Shown here: positions 21,731 to 33,614 of the stretch, one piece after another
How the letters are laid out: each line of letters starts with the position of its first letter
How positions within the stretch are numbered: the first letter of the stretch is position 1
Assembly (NCBI GenBank): GCA_001972305.1
Contig: BDDD01001966.1
Coordinates: forward strand, 1 to 64,000
Reading direction: 5' to 3'
From: Cephalotus follicularis
Taxonomy: Eukaryota; Streptophyta; Magnoliopsida; Oxalidales; Cephalotaceae
Length of the DNA: 64,000 bases
Notes under the pieces: generated by a model
The model's database searches: none
The model's input: the letters and a program-made list of their open reading frames with translations, nothing else
What the model was told of the DNA's origin: nothing
Made by a program: the position numbers and the translations under genes

Positions 21731-24700
21731 TGTAAGAGCCCTAAATATTATTATTGGGCTTCGTAATTAATTTTTTCCCACTTTTGGGCTGGGCCCGAAA
21801 TTATGATGTATTTAATCGGGCTTAATGGAAAATAAATTATGATTTTGGGCCTTAAGATAATATAATTTGTAAATATGGGCTAAAGGAATTATGTTATTCA
21901 CCTTGGGCCGAATTTATTGGTATAATTAGAATTTTGGGCTTGTAAGTGGAAAGTCTAATTTGTCCCAAGTGGAGGAGGATTGACCCAAGCCCAATAATGG
22001 CCTGCACCCATGAGAATTCTCTCAAGAATTCTAGACTATTCCAATGGGTTATATAAAAAGGGAAAAGGACGCTTCAGACACACTTTTTGACTATCTTCTT
22101 GCACAATTTCTCTAGAGAATTCAGGAGAGAAAGAGAGAGTGAGAAGAAGAAAACAATGTGGGTGATGTTCAAGTGAGCCCCATGCCCCTGTTCCTCCAAT
22201 TATAAATACCTCTTTCAAAGGGAGCAAGGGATTTGTGTAAAAAAGAACAGGAAATTAGCAAGGCTAAAAGTGTATAGCAAACCTCGTTGGAAGGAAGTCC
22301 AGATTTTGGAGAGGAGGAAGCGTCTCCGTTTTCAACCTTACTCCAGGTAGGTTGCTTCATACCCGAGCGCCTACCAGCTTACTTGTGTATGTGTGTGATT
22401 ACTGTGTGTGTATTTGCTATCTGTGAATGGCGTGTATTTCACTGTTTGTTGTTGCGTGTAATTTATAGAATTAGAATTGTCAATTGTTAGCTATGTAAGT
22501 TAGATTTGTTTTCCTTGGGTACAACAGGTGCGCCAAATGTACCCGGGGTAAGTGTTATGTCCATCACGTGAGCATCATTTCCTATTCTTCATTGTGCGTC
22601 ATGTTTATGCACACACTGTTCCTAGCGAAATAACGCCATGAACAGAGCTGGGCAGTGGAGTTGAGCTTTCTTGGCCTTGCGTCTGGGCACGGTGACGTGT
22701 CGAGGTGCTTGCCGCCGGACGACTAGGCTCCCTCCGCCGCCAGCTTCGCCCAAGCTCGAGCTCATTGTATGCCATATACCATCCTGGGCATTTACTAAGC
22801 TACCATGGCACCAAAGAGGACGCAATACCAAGATGCCAGAGAGGAAGCATGGCTGTCGGGCTGAGCGTGTGAGCTATCCGGGCTGAGCGTGCGGACTGTC
22901 CGGGCTGAGCGTGCCGACTGCCTGGGCCGAGCGTGAGAGATGCCATGGCACCGAGGAGAGATGCCAGGGCACCGGGGCTGAGCCTACGAGCAACCGGGCC
23001 GAGTGTATGGGCTACCAGGGGCGAACGTTAGGCAGGGCAGGGCTGAGCATATGCGCTACCATGGTGCCAGGGGAGACGACAAGTTGGGCAGCCATACCAG
23101 AGGAGCCGTGCCAGGGAACCCTACAGCCAAAGGGTGATGCCAGGGAGCCATGCCCCGGGGTATTGAACCAGGTGCCAGGGGAGCCGCCCAAGGCTCTCTC
23201 CTGCCTTGCAAGCCTCCTTGGTTCCTCTCTTCCGTGCACCAAGGACGTCCGAACAGTACGCTAGAGCCGCCATGGTACGGGAGCTCATCCCTGCCGAGAG
23301 CCGGGCACGTACCAGTAGATGTTGTCCTCTACCATGAGTTGAGTAAGAATCTGTGAATGCATTGTTCCCTGGTAGAGTGCCCCAGGCTGCACCACGAAGA
23401 GGGAGAAAAGCATGGTGAATGCGAGCACGTCCCCTGCATGGTGAAATGGTTTACTAATGCAATACATGCGAATGAGCATGCATACCCAGGGCAAGTGTTA
23501 AAAGGTAGATATTTATATGTATGCGCCATGAGGAATGGGCCACAGAGTGTGAACATGCACACGTCCCCGCATGGCAGACGTCCCAACAGTAATTGTGTGG
23601 CCACCCTACATGCATGAGGAAATGTTTATATGCACATGCGTGTACGGGCAGCGAAGATAAGGGAATTTGATACATGTAAGTATGCCCCGGGCAATAATTA
23701 AGGGATGAGACTATGCATGTGCCATGCACGTTTGAGGCAAACCTTGTGCATGGGAAGTGTCGTGTACAAAGGTGAGCCCTGGTCTGGCTTAAGTAAGGAC
23801 TTAGGAAAGCCAAAGGAAGAAAAGGGAAATAAGCCAGGGAAGGAAATAGAATTAGGAAATAAAATGTAAAAGGAAAAGATTTAGTTAAGTGACCTCAGGC
23901 AGGTGAGCCCAACTGGGGAGAATTCCGCCGAGCAGGTGAACCTAAAGGGTGAATTCCGCGAGGCAGGTGATCCTCGGGCGAACCGCCACTGGTGAACCTA
24001 AGGGTGAACTCCGCCAAAGCTGGTGATGTAAAGGGTGAACCGTCGAGCAGGTGAACCTAAGGGGGTGAATTCCGCTCAGCAGGTGAACCTGGAGGCGAAT
24101 TCCGCGGGCTGGTGAACCTAAAGGTGAACCAAGTATACTGACCAGACCATAGGATGACCGGACTAGACTCCTCTGTGATATGATTGCTATGTATGGTTTG
24201 AGTAGAGCAGTCTGAGAATAAAGGATGATGATGATTATGCTATGGATTATGATATGCATTCATGTAGGCATGCATATTTATTATTATATTTGTTTCTCTT
24301 CTGTTTGTATTGTTTGTTCCTCTGGTATGTGCCCGTATATGCGGTGACCTACACAACCCTCAGGGTTGCTGACCCATTCTTTTGAATGGGCCAGGTACAG
24401 GAACAGGTAGTGGAGGCACATCGCAGCAGCGGTAAGGATAAAGAGTACAGTAAGTTTCTCCTCCTCGAAAGTACGCTTCCATGGACAAGGTTGCAGGAAA
24501 ATAAATTGTGTATTTATTTTATTCTGGTTCATAAAGTGTAATTTATATGATTCGAACTGGGTCTGTAATCCACACATTAAATAAAGGATTTTGATTATGA
24601 TTTATTTTAAGTTTTAATTTTTATGCTTGATTATGATGATGATTGTACGGATTTCCACGTGTCGAGTCGTGGGGCCCATCCCACGGTTCGGGGCGTGACA
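21731..24700 (+). repeat. R3 3' LTR
   Basis: 2970 bp, TGTAAGAGCCC to GGGGCGTGACA, pairing with 14499-17500. It has a TATA box at 22050-22059, the shorter GAGCGTGCG array at about 22855-22945 and GGTGAACCTAAGG repeats at 23900-24130. No genes. Confidence 0.96.
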
Positions 24701-25480
24701 TCCCCACGGTGAAACACTAGGCTGGATAAAACCCCGATCCAACAACTCTTGCAATTGCTCCTTCAGTTCTTGTAACTCTAACGGTGCCATTCTGTAAGGT
24801 GCTTTAGATATCGGTGCCGCTCCGGGAATGAGCTCGATGGTAAACTCCACTTCCCGTTGCGGTGGCAAACTCGGTAACTCATCCGGAAACACATCTGAGA
24901 ACTCTCTAACAACCGGATAGTCCTCAAGGCGAGGCTCATCATTACAGACGTCTTTTACAACAGCTAGGTAACCCTCAACACCCTTAGCTACCAATTTTAG
25001 AGCCTTCAAAGCAAAAATAACCTTAACTTCTTTTCTCGGCTGTGAACCCTGATAAACAAAGTCAGGCCTATCCACATCCCCAAACAAAACCCTCCGAGTG
25101 TGACAGTCAATCGTGGCACGATGGCGATCTAACCCATCCATGCCAAGAATCATGTCAAAGTCATACATATCTATTGGAAAAAGATCCGCATCTCGAACAC
25201 GATCATCAAAAGAGATAGGACAAGCACGAAAACATTCAGATATCACAACAGATGTACCCATAAGGGTCGAAAGAACCAAAGCTGGACCCAGAGATAGAGA
25301 TTGCATCCCAAGATGCCGAACAAAAGATCTCGCGACTACAGAGTGTGTTGATCCAGTATCATACAAAACATAAGTCATACGACCACAAACAGAAACATAA
25401 CCCAAAACAGTACCTGGAGCACCTGCTGCCTGATGAGTAGTCAAAGCAAAGACTCGGCCACCTACGTTGCGCTGTCCCAC
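24701..25480 (-). pseudogene. pro-pol: R2 protease and RT N-terminus
   Basis: The minus-strand frame from 25480 starts inside the polyprotein. The protease active site is DTG at residues 41-43 (about 25360-25352) in VLYDTGSTHSVV. The second block is FDMILGMDGLDRH. The RT N-terminus follows with [36 protein letters not shown] and GFIQPSVSPWG, where R3 interrupts at 24701. It continues at 14498. This part has no internal stop, so it may have been one intact segment before R3 inserted. Confidence 0.92.
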
Positions 25481-26551
25481 GTCTCCGCCATTTCCTTTCC
25501 TCTCCTTTGCTCAAGGGTCTGTGCAATCCATAAAACGATGGCTCTGCTGTCCGCACACAAAGCATGCCCCTGAAGCCTTGTAACAAGTCCCAACCGGATG
25601 TCTCTTCCCACAAGTCTCACACTGTGCAATCTGAACATTGGGGTTACCCCCACCAGTAGCTCCTTGATTCTTATTTTTCTTTTACTGCTTACCATTTCGG
25701 CCTTTACCCTGCTGCCCCGAGTTTTGGCCCTGAGAATCTCCCCTATTTCTTTTCTTTTCTCCTTCTAAGCGAGCAGCCTAAAAATCCAACCTTTCCATCT
25801 ATATGTTTGTCGCGACGTTTGCAACCTCCGAAACATTAGCGAACCTAGAGTTAATCAGCTTACCCCTAAGCTGATAGTGCAACTTCCATTTAAACTTCTC
25901 TGCCTGTTCTACTGCTGACCCCGCTGCAGGTCCCGCAAAACCCGCCAATCTGGTAAATCGGGCTAAAAACTGAGTAACAGACTCTCCTTCCTTCTATCTG
26001 GTCATCAGAAACTCCCTAGCATATGCCTCCTTATCAGCAGTGGGGAAATACTGCTGATAAAAGATCTCACAGAAATCAGACCAAGACAAAGTCTCGACAA
26101 AACCTCCACCCTTAGCTGTCTTCAAGGTCTTCCACCATGTCTGGGCATCGACCTCCAGCTTATACGCAGCCAACTTAACCTTCTGATTGTCACCGCATTC
26201 CAGCACATCAAAAATCTTCTCCAAATGATCAATCCAATGTTCAGCCTCCACTGGTGTCGGCGCCGAAGTAAAGGATCACGGTCTCTGTTTTTTGAACCTT
26301 TCCAGCCATACATGAACTGGAGTATCAGGATAGTCCCCAGCTCCCCTATCTGCATGAGAATTAACTGGTACATTCTCCTCAGCTACTTGCTCACGATGAC
26401 CTTGTTCATGATTTTGTTGCTGCTGCATCACTCGGTTCACTTCCTGAGCCACTGCTTGTCTAACCATATCGTCAATTGCAGGCTCATTTCTTACTCCATC
26501 CTGAGCCACAATTGGTTATGTCCTCTGTGGGGTGTTCCTTGTTCGTGCCAT
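25481..26551 (-). pseudogene. gag: R2 gag
   Basis: The minus-strand ATG at 26551 begins MARTRNTPQRT, 157 bp after the primer site, and is followed by a stop. A Gln-rich segment (VMQQQQNHEQGHREQ) precedes the capsid core, EHWIDHLEKIFDVLECGD and TWWKTLKTAKGG, then FYQQYFPTADKEAYAREF. Stops follow at about 25994, about 25800 and 25681. The nucleocapsid has CETCGKRHPVGTC, which departs from the usual CCHC spacing, and CFVCGQQSHRFMDC, a normal knuckle (about 25620-25515). All pieces except small shifts lie in order. The capsid assembles around element RNA. Confidence 0.88.
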
Positions 26552-26707
26552 ATATGCAACAAAATCCAAGACAAGATAAAGGCAAAAGAGTCAGAAGGTC
26601 AAAACGAAAGACATACCAAAAGATCATAATAAAGATATCCTAACCCAGTGTCTACCCAATCTCACAGGTCAAACCTAGTTAGGTCTTCCAAGGAAACAAA
26701 ACCTATA
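26552..26707 (-). other. R2 leader between primer site and gag
   Basis: About 155 bp untranslated leader. Its part GGTTTGACCTGTGAGAT and GGGTAGACA (26645-26690) is repeated in the R5 leader (44295-44340) in the same position after the primer site. Conservation in a non-coding leader suggests a packaging or dimerisation signal, by inference only. Confidence 0.6.
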
Positions 26708-26719
26708 TCTCTGATACCA
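26708..26719 (-). other. R2 primer-binding site
   Basis: TGGTATCAGAGA on the minus strand lies 5 bp inside the 5' LTR (26725) and matches initiator Met-tRNA. Confidence 0.9.
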
Positions 26720-26724
26720 CAATC

Positions 26725-29257
26725 TGTAACACCCCCGATGGTGGGAGCCCTTACAGGTCATCATACCAAACTGAAACATAACGGAAATCTAAACAGAAGA
26801 CTGATACGAAACGGATGTGGTGGTCTGAAAGCATATCTTATAACAAACGGATATAAAACAGAGTCTGAAAATTTAACCAATCATAAATAAAAACGAATCA
26901 TAATCCGATATCCAAATAATGAAATCATAACCGAAACAAAACCAAAAATCTGAAAATGTTTTTACTGAAAACTAATCTGATCCTAGTGGAAAACACAAGG
27001 ACCAACTCCTAGATGATCCTCTGACAATTGGGTAACTCTCATCTCACGTTTCCCCCATGCTCCTGAAAACCTACCGCATAGAAACAAAAACGCGACTGAG
27101 CAAACCTCAGTACAGATAAGGAATTAAAACAGTAAACGATAAACAAAATAATTTGAACTTTAAATTCAGTAAAGTAACATAGTAAATATCCTTGAAAAAT
27201 AAAACAGAATATTTAAAAGCGAACAGTTGTAAAATCATCATAACTTTGCGAAAACATATCATAATTCAAAAACGTTATCTGATTTCATAATTCCATAACA
27301 GAGAATTTCTGGCATACATACATATATAGGTGCAAGGGGTTCGCGAGGCCCACATGCTCTGACGGAAAAGTCGTGCACGGCACTACACAAACAATCCCAA
27401 ATACTGAATTTCTGAATTCTGACATAACTAGAGTATACTCATACGCCTCAAAAGGATCCATATCCTACCCTCAGGATACATATTTAAAAGAGACGCCGTA
27501 GTCCGATCACACCGCCACAGTAGGTGTCATGTTCTTCGTGCCAAAGAACATGCCTATGATACCTCATAGGTAGGGTTTTTCTCTGTATGTTATTATGCTA
27601 AAAACATTGTTCTAATCTAAAACAATTTTAATAATTTTTTAAACAATTTCTGATCGTATCTGAAAACAAAATCTTAACTGTATCTGAAGTTAACATACTC
27701 CGAAAGTGGAAGCCATGTTAATATTTTTTATAGTGAAAAACACGCATATCAAAACCAATATCCGATGTAACAATACTAAAATTCTTGCAATAAAATTATT
27801 ATCATAATGAGAATATCCGTATCAAATAGAAATATATTCTGAATAAAACTAGGAACATATTGATAATAACATAAATCCGTTCAATAAAACGTACAAAATC
27901 ATCATGAAAGTTTAATCGAAGGAGTACCAAAGAACGAAGAATCCGTACCTTAGCTGATCGAAAAATCTAAACAAACACGAATACTGGACAAAAGTATCCT
28001 ATAGTGTCCTAAACTTCACCAGGAACGATATAAAGACCTAAACATACGAGTCCAAACATCACATAACATAAAAGAAATCAAAACATCAAAACTGCCATAA
28101 AGCATCGACAGTTTGTTCTTAGGCGTCGACGGTTTAATCGCACAAAAGGACAAAGTGTCGAGCAAAGAGTCGACTGACCAAAGCACAAAACAGCACAAAG
28201 CGGCGACGCTCAAATACTAAACGTCGACGGTTTGCGTCAGACACAGAATACCAATGCAGAAAGCAGTTTCAATTTTAATGAACAATTCGGATTTTTCATA
28301 TTCAGAAGTTATAATAGCAATAACCAAACCTAAAAACATGTCATATGAGTCTGTAATTATCAATATGGTGATTATAAACACGAAATCATGAAAATAACAA
28401 GTTTTGCATAGTGTATTCATGTCAAAATATGGTTTTAAAATAGTTTGCAAAATCATGAACTATAATCTGATTTTTCCTGTATATAATCCGTAAAATAGTA
28501 ATATATATATATACATACGTCAATGACATGATTCCTTGTTTTTTTTTAATCATCCATATTACAAATTATGCATAAAAGCCATGAACATAAATTAGCGGAA
28601 ATTCAGCTCCAACAGGCTTCTAAAATCATGCTCACAAATGAATTCTAGCATGTTTCAAAACGAATCAACGGGTGGTATAGAAACTACATAATACCAGCTA
28701 CAATTTTCGTTTAGAAATTACCTCCAGAAAACGTCGAAATCGATGCAGAAAATGACTTACAAAATTGCTGTTCGTTTGTAAAAACGCAGAAAGGGTTTAT
28801 GCTTTAAAAACGATTTTGTCTGGTTAAATGCGAAAATCCATGTTTTTAATCGACAAAATCAGTATTTTAAGACATTACTATACTAATCAAAATGCGTCAA
28901 AAACTTAAGGAAATCGGATAGCCAGAAAAAGGAAAGAATCCACCCTTCCAAAAACACTGTCACCGTCCAAACTGGTATGGAAAGCCGACTAAAGCGTCGA
29001 CTGTTTACTTAAAGCGTCGACGGTTAAGCACTTAAATACAAAACGCGTCAAAGTCACACGTTTAGGCGTCGACGTGCCACCCAGCAGCCAAAGCGTCGGC
29101 GGTTCTAAATAGACCGTCAGCGCTTTGTGCCCAGAAAACAACAATAAAAGAAATTCAAGCAAAAATCAAAAAGGTCCACAAACCATAGCATAAGTCAAAA
29201 AGGATATGATCCCATCAATAACATATAAACATGTCAACATAGAAACGGGATATTACA
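26725..29257 (-). repeat. R2 5' LTR
   Basis: 2533 bp, plus-strand termini TGTAACACCCCC and GGGATATTACA, pairing with 9224-11765. Palindrome groups lie at 28105-28235 and 28985-29125. Short reading frames are not conserved outside the LTR pair. Confidence 0.95.
28985..29125. repeat. TCGA-palindrome group in R2 5' LTR (proximal)
   Basis: AGCGTCGACTG, AGCGTCGACGG, CGCGTCAAAG, GGCGTCGACG, AGCGTCGGCGG and CCGTCAGCGC. In the other LTR the second unit is changed to ATCGTCAACGG, so the two copies decay independently. Confidence 0.7.
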
Positions 29258-29262
29258 GACAT

Positions 29263-30724
29263 CAATATATAAACTTGTAACATGCAATTGTTCAGGCTAA
29301 TTTCTGCTGAGATTGAGAGTTTGAGTTGTTGAAGAGCATTGGGCTTAAAGAGAGAGGACAATCCAATTTGACTTCGGGATAGTAATTGAGGTAGAGGTTT
29401 TGACATGTTTTTGAACATATAACATGTATAATATGTTGTGATGGTTAATACTTGATTGCATGTCAAAATAGACTGAGATTGAGTTGAATCTATGCATCCC
29501 CTGTTTTGATATTGCTCCTGGAATTCGTATGAACGCCATAAGCGCCGACGCTTAAGTTTAGACCGTCGACGCTTTGGTGTGGAAAATGCCTGTTAAGGCT
29601 TAGAATGTCGACGCTTAAGCTTTGATCATGCGTGTAGTGTCAACGCTTAGTCAACAACCGTCGACGCTTACAAAGAAACTGTCGACGCTTTAGAACAGTA
29701 AATATAGAAATGTTTAGATTGATTGATTGACTTGATTGTGGTTGCAATTATCCTTGATCTGCTATATTGTAACTATTATTACCGTTATTTAATGAAATTA
29801 CTACTGTTATATATACATATTCAAGGATTTTACCAACCTGATGCTTTAAGCATAAATAATGATTTTTGTCAACGGATTTCTAATAGAAAATCTTATTGTT
29901 ATACAAACTGCTATTTTCCTCTTAATAGAGGCACTGTTACTGTGTAGTTCCCCAAGAGAACCACTGGCTGAACTGTTATGTTCTCTAAAAATGAAAACTA
30001 CCATTATATTGCATATTATCGATATATGTAATATTACCACTGAATTGATTGAATTGAATGTCTATGCTATTGCCGTTAGTCGAGTGATATGAGACATCAC
30101 TAGCTATGGAGGTGGTCCTATGTGCCAGGAGTTGGCTAGAGTATCCACCCAAACTGTCTGCAATGCAGATCTTGATTGTTAAACTGCCCGCTAATGCCGG
30201 TAGTAACTGACCTGATCTATCATCTTCGGAGTGAAGGGTGATAGATAGGTGGGGCACAGTTGGTGCTAGGAGTTAGCAACATGTGACACCCAAACCACTG
30301 TACTGATTGATTGTACCCTTGTGCGGTATTCTTGCATTGTACTGTCTATGGCCACTTGGCATGATTGCGTATATATTAGAATACTATATATATATGTGTT
30401 ATTTCATTAAACTGTCATGCATATTTACATTTATAGATTCAATTATCATGCATTATTCCTACTTAGCCAAGTGAGGACAAGTGTAATAATTTATGACATT
30501 ATAAACTAATATTTTCCGCTGTATTATGTCCTTTGATAGATCCTGTGAAGATGTATGATGATTTAAATAAAAGTATGAAATTTTAAGGTTTAATATATCA
30601 GGTTATTTATAGATATTAGAAATTAGTATGATTGTTAAAGAATTTGAGGTTTCACCCAACGTAACGCACCGAATCCTCGATGTCCGCTTTGAGCATAAAA
30701 TGGACTCGGATCTGGGGCGTTACA
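29263..30724 (+). repeat. Solo LTR S2, right part
   Basis: Continues S2 after the R2 duplication (GACAT, 29258-29262). Up to about 30480 it is similar to the R4 LTR, with blocks CTACTTAGCCAAGTGAGGAC and CACTTGGCATG. After 30480 it departs from R4 and ends GGATCTGGGGCGTTACA at 30724, where R1 integrase resumes. The right-hand flank (GCAAC) does not match the left-hand flank (TGAAG), so S2 lacks a target duplication. The last 244 bp (TGTAATAATTT to CGTTACA) could alternatively be a separate short insertion. Confidence 0.75.
29540..29695. repeat. TCGA-palindrome array, S2 distal group
   Basis: AGCGCCGACGCTT, ACCGTCGACGCTTT, ATGTCGACGCTT, GTGTCAACGCTT, CCGTCGACGCTT and CTGTCGACGCTTT. Centres are at about 29546, 29567, 29609, 29641, 29662 and 29683, giving spacings of 21, 42, 32, 21 and 21 bp. 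Confidence 0.8.
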
Positions 30725-31484
30725 GCAACGTTCACCCTGGTAGCACGAAAGTGTACCAAGATATGAAGAGGAATTATTGGTGGTCGGGAATGAAGCGTGA
30801 CATCGTCGAGTATGTTGCGAAGTGTTTGACTTGCAAGAGAGTCAAAGCCAAGCATCAGAGACCAGCAGGGTTATTTCATTCATTACCAGTGGCAGAGTGG
30901 AAATGGGAACACGTAACTATGGATTTTGTTTCAGAATTTCCACTAACTGGACATCGTCACAACGCAGCCTGGGTTATCGTGGATAGTGTCACGAAGTCAT
31001 CTCACTTTCTACCCACTCATGTCACAGATTCAGTGAGCAAGTTGGCTCTATTGTATTATAAGGAGATTGTAAGACTGCACGGTGTTCCCGTGAGTATTGT
31101 TTGTGACAAAGATTGATTTTAACTTCGAACTTTTGGAAGAGATTTCAAACAGCTTTTGGGACAAAGATGAACATAAGTACTGCCTTTCACCCATAGACCG
31201 ATGGGCAGTCAGAGTGTACCATCCAGACCTTGGATGATATGCTTCGAGCCTGTGTTATCGACTTTACTGGTACGGAGGACCACATTCCTTTGATAGAGTT
31301 TTCATACAACAATAGCTATCACTCGAGTATTCGTATGACCCTGTACGAGGCACTATATGGGAGGAAGTGTAGATCACCCTTCTTTGGGATGAGGTTGGTG
31401 AGCGACCGTTGCTTGGGTCGGATTTAGTGGAGGAGACTTCTGAGAAAGTCAAGTTCATCAAGGAGAAGCTACTTGTAGCCCAAA
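30725..31484 (+). pseudogene. pol: R1 integrase fragment
   Basis: The frame opens at NVHPGSTKVYQDMKRNYWW and CLTCKRVKAKHQRPAG, the second half of the HHCC zinc domain (first His lost). The core follows with MDFVSEFP (first Asp), then HGVPVSIVCDKD (second Asp) and a stop at about 31114. After frame changes [14 protein letters not shown] gives the Glu, followed by [25 protein letters not shown]. Similarity ends near VAQS at about 31484, so the C-terminal and chromodomain parts are gone. Decayed and inactive. Confidence 0.9.
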
Positions 31485-31504
31485 GTTACAGGACAAATTC
31501 TGGT

Positions 31505-31820
31505 GAAGACATCGATGCAAACAATCAAAGACATCGACGTCCGCACCAAAGAAGTCGATCCCTTTCCTAAGACATCGACGTCATTCAAGACGAAACTGCC
31601 AAAACCAGAAAAGACATCAACACAGAAAGAAGAAGTCGACGTGATGTTCATACATTCAAATGCCTGGAGATTTCCCAGAAATGATATCGACGCCTTTAAA
31701 AAAACATCGACGTCTTTTTAAATGGTTTGACCCGGGAAACATGGAACGGCTAGTTGGCGCACTTTCAACGGCTAATAACAGAAAAGACATCGACGCCTTT
31801 TGAAAGACATCGACGTCTTT
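31505..31820. repeat. TCGA-palindrome array in C1
   Basis: AAGACATCGATG, AAGACATCGACGTC, AGAAGTCGATCC, AAGACATCGACGTCATT and others. The first four TCGA centres are at about 31513, 31535, 31556 and 31576 (spacings 22, 21, 20). More copies occur at 31609-31640, 31684-31718 and 31785-31817. The arms (AAGACA/TGTCTT) are the same type as in S5, a Gypsy-like LTR. Confidence 0.8.
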
Positions 31821-31911
31821 GTACCAACAGAGAAGCTAAACAAGGCTGCATCAACACATTTTAATATCCAAAGTGCCAAAGACTTTTGCAACGGCTATAA
31901 TCTGAAGAATG

Positions 31912-31921
31912 CTATAAATAC
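31912..31921 (+). promoter_or_regulatory. TATA box in C1
   Basis: CTATAAATAC about 410 bp into the fragment and directly downstream of the palindrome array. It resembles a plant core promoter. Activity is unknown. Confidence 0.5.
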
Positions 31922-33614
31922 AAGCCTAGAAACAAGCTCAAAATATAGAAGAGAATACAACTTTTGATCATCCAATCTCAAGAAGCTAAACTTGCACATT
32001 TACAAAGAGAAAAAACATCAAGCTAGAGTATACACTTTCACATTCAAAGCTTGCAAATGGTTTACACTTTCATATCCAACCTTTGAGAGGTTATCTTGTA
32101 AACACAAACTTTCTTTACAAATCCTTCTTTGTAAAAAGGGTGTTAAAACCCTTGGTGAAAATTTAGAGGGGAGTGAACCCTTGTAAGGTGTTTGATTGAT
32201 TTGCATCCGGAACCCAAAATCAAGTGTAAGGTGGTTTCTTTGATTTGCAACCGTAAGCCGAAAATCAAAGGTTGCTAGTGGTAGCTAGTGGAATCTCAAG
32301 GGGTTCTTAAGAAAGTGGACGTAGGCACGGATTTGCCGAACCACTATAAATTCGTTTGCACACTCTCTATCCCTTAACTCTTTATTTATTTGTTCTTGTG
32401 TGCTTGTTTATGTTCATTGCTTAATTTGTTTATTCCGCAAACAAATTGCTTTGTTGTTTTTAAAGATTGCCATATATAAGTTACACTTTCATACAACAAT
32501 AACGGGGTATGAACCGTTCATTACAATACAGTACATCAAAAGAAACAACAACCTTAAGATGACAAATAGAAGCTCTCCAAGCTTCAGCAGCAATCTCCAA
32601 GTCTTCGCTTAATCTAAAATTGTAGGGGTTAGCCGTTGTCCTCACTTGGCTAAGTAGGAAAGTAATGCATGCTAAGGAATATATGAATGCAACATGTACG
32701 ACAGTTTATATTTAAAATAACATTTAAATGTGCCAATATATAAGCAATCATGCCAAATGGCCATAGACAATACATATGCAAGAATACCGCACAAGGGTAA
32801 AATCAATTCATCCTGGTTTGAGTGTCACATGTCGCTATCTCCTAGCTCCGACTGCGCACCACCTAACTATCACCCTACGCTCCGAAGATGATAGAACATG
32901 TAACATTTACTACCGGCGTTGGCGGGTAGTTTAACAAATAGGATCTACAATGCAGACAAGTGTGGGTGATACTCTGGCCAACTCCTGGAACCCAGGATCA
33001 CCTCCGTAGTCAGTGACATCCTCCATCACTCGACTACGGCAATAAGCATAGACAAACAATTCAAGCATTTCAATAATAATATTACATATAACAATAATAA
33101 GCAATATAAAAGTTGTTTTCTTTAGAAACATATAACAATTCATTTATCGTACATCTCATCGGAGGAAAACGATATCAATACAATAATGGTTCTTGATTGG
33201 AGAACAAAACAGGTGGTACCGCTCATAGGAGGAAAATCAATAATTTCTTTAAACCATAGGTTTTCATTTGTAAATGATAGTTGATATCATAATTTGGGTA
33301 CATAGCCCGTAGTTGGTTTCCATCATTGAAATATGAGTGGTAGTGGTGTTGAATAACACCAAAATAGTATATACTAATATAAGGTAGCATATACAGTAAC
33401 AACATTACAATACAGTAGCAATGCAAGGATTCACAAAGAATAGCATTTCATAGTCATTCATATGCCACTCTCGCAAGGAGTGAGTACATTGTTTAGTTTT
33501 GGAATGTAATTGTATATGAGGCCAGGATTAACTGTTCTAATCATCCATATGGAGGCCAAGATAATTACATTCAAAATTGAGGTCCAACAAAACCTATATC
33601 AGCAATTTTTACCC

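Larger units (their letters stand above)
14499..24700 (+). mobile_element. Element R3: Ty3/Gypsy chromovirus nested in R2
   Basis: A 10.2-kb element with LTRs 14499-17500 and 21731-24700, a Met-tRNA primer site, a polypurine tract and exact target duplication TCCCC (14494-14498 and 24701-24705). It is inserted in R2 RT in the opposite orientation. It must therefore be younger than R2, yet its gag is internally deleted and pol carries many stops. LTR families differ: R3 LTRs have GC-rich tandem repeats and no TCGA-palindrome arrays. Confidence 0.96.
9224..29257 (-). mobile_element. Element R2: Ty3/Gypsy chromovirus, minus strand
   Basis: A complete element about 9.8 kb long once the nested R3 is taken out. 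It has LTRs at both ends (9224-11765 and 26725-29257), a Met-tRNA primer site at 26708-26719 and a polypurine tract at 11766-11782. The 5-bp target duplication GACAT (9219-9223 and 29258-29262) is exact. It is inserted in solo LTR S2. The internal region runs on the minus strand in the order Gag, PR, RT, RNase H, IN, chromodomain-like block. Gag and RT carry stops and frameshifts, but the RNase H-IN part is open for 574 codons. Confidence 0.95.
31501..32490 (+). repeat. Copia-type LTR fragment C1
   Basis: It starts TGGTGAAGACATCG after the R1 pol break. It has a TATA box (CTATAAATAC, 31912-31921) and then a leader. From about 32225 to 32370 it contains GTGGTAGCTAGTGGAATCTC, GTGGACGTAGGCACGGATT and GCCGAACCACTATAAATTC, a pattern I recognise from LTR 3' parts of plant Copia elements of the SIRE type. 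The extreme 3' end and internal region are missing. Its first 320 bp hold TCGA palindromes. No target duplication is seen. Class assignment is moderately sure. Confidence 0.6.

Noticed and set aside
29723..30257. Reading frames of 74-90 codons in S2
   Set aside because: Parallel frames occur in R4 LTRs at 50399-50632 with different lengths. They follow LTR similarity, not protein conservation.
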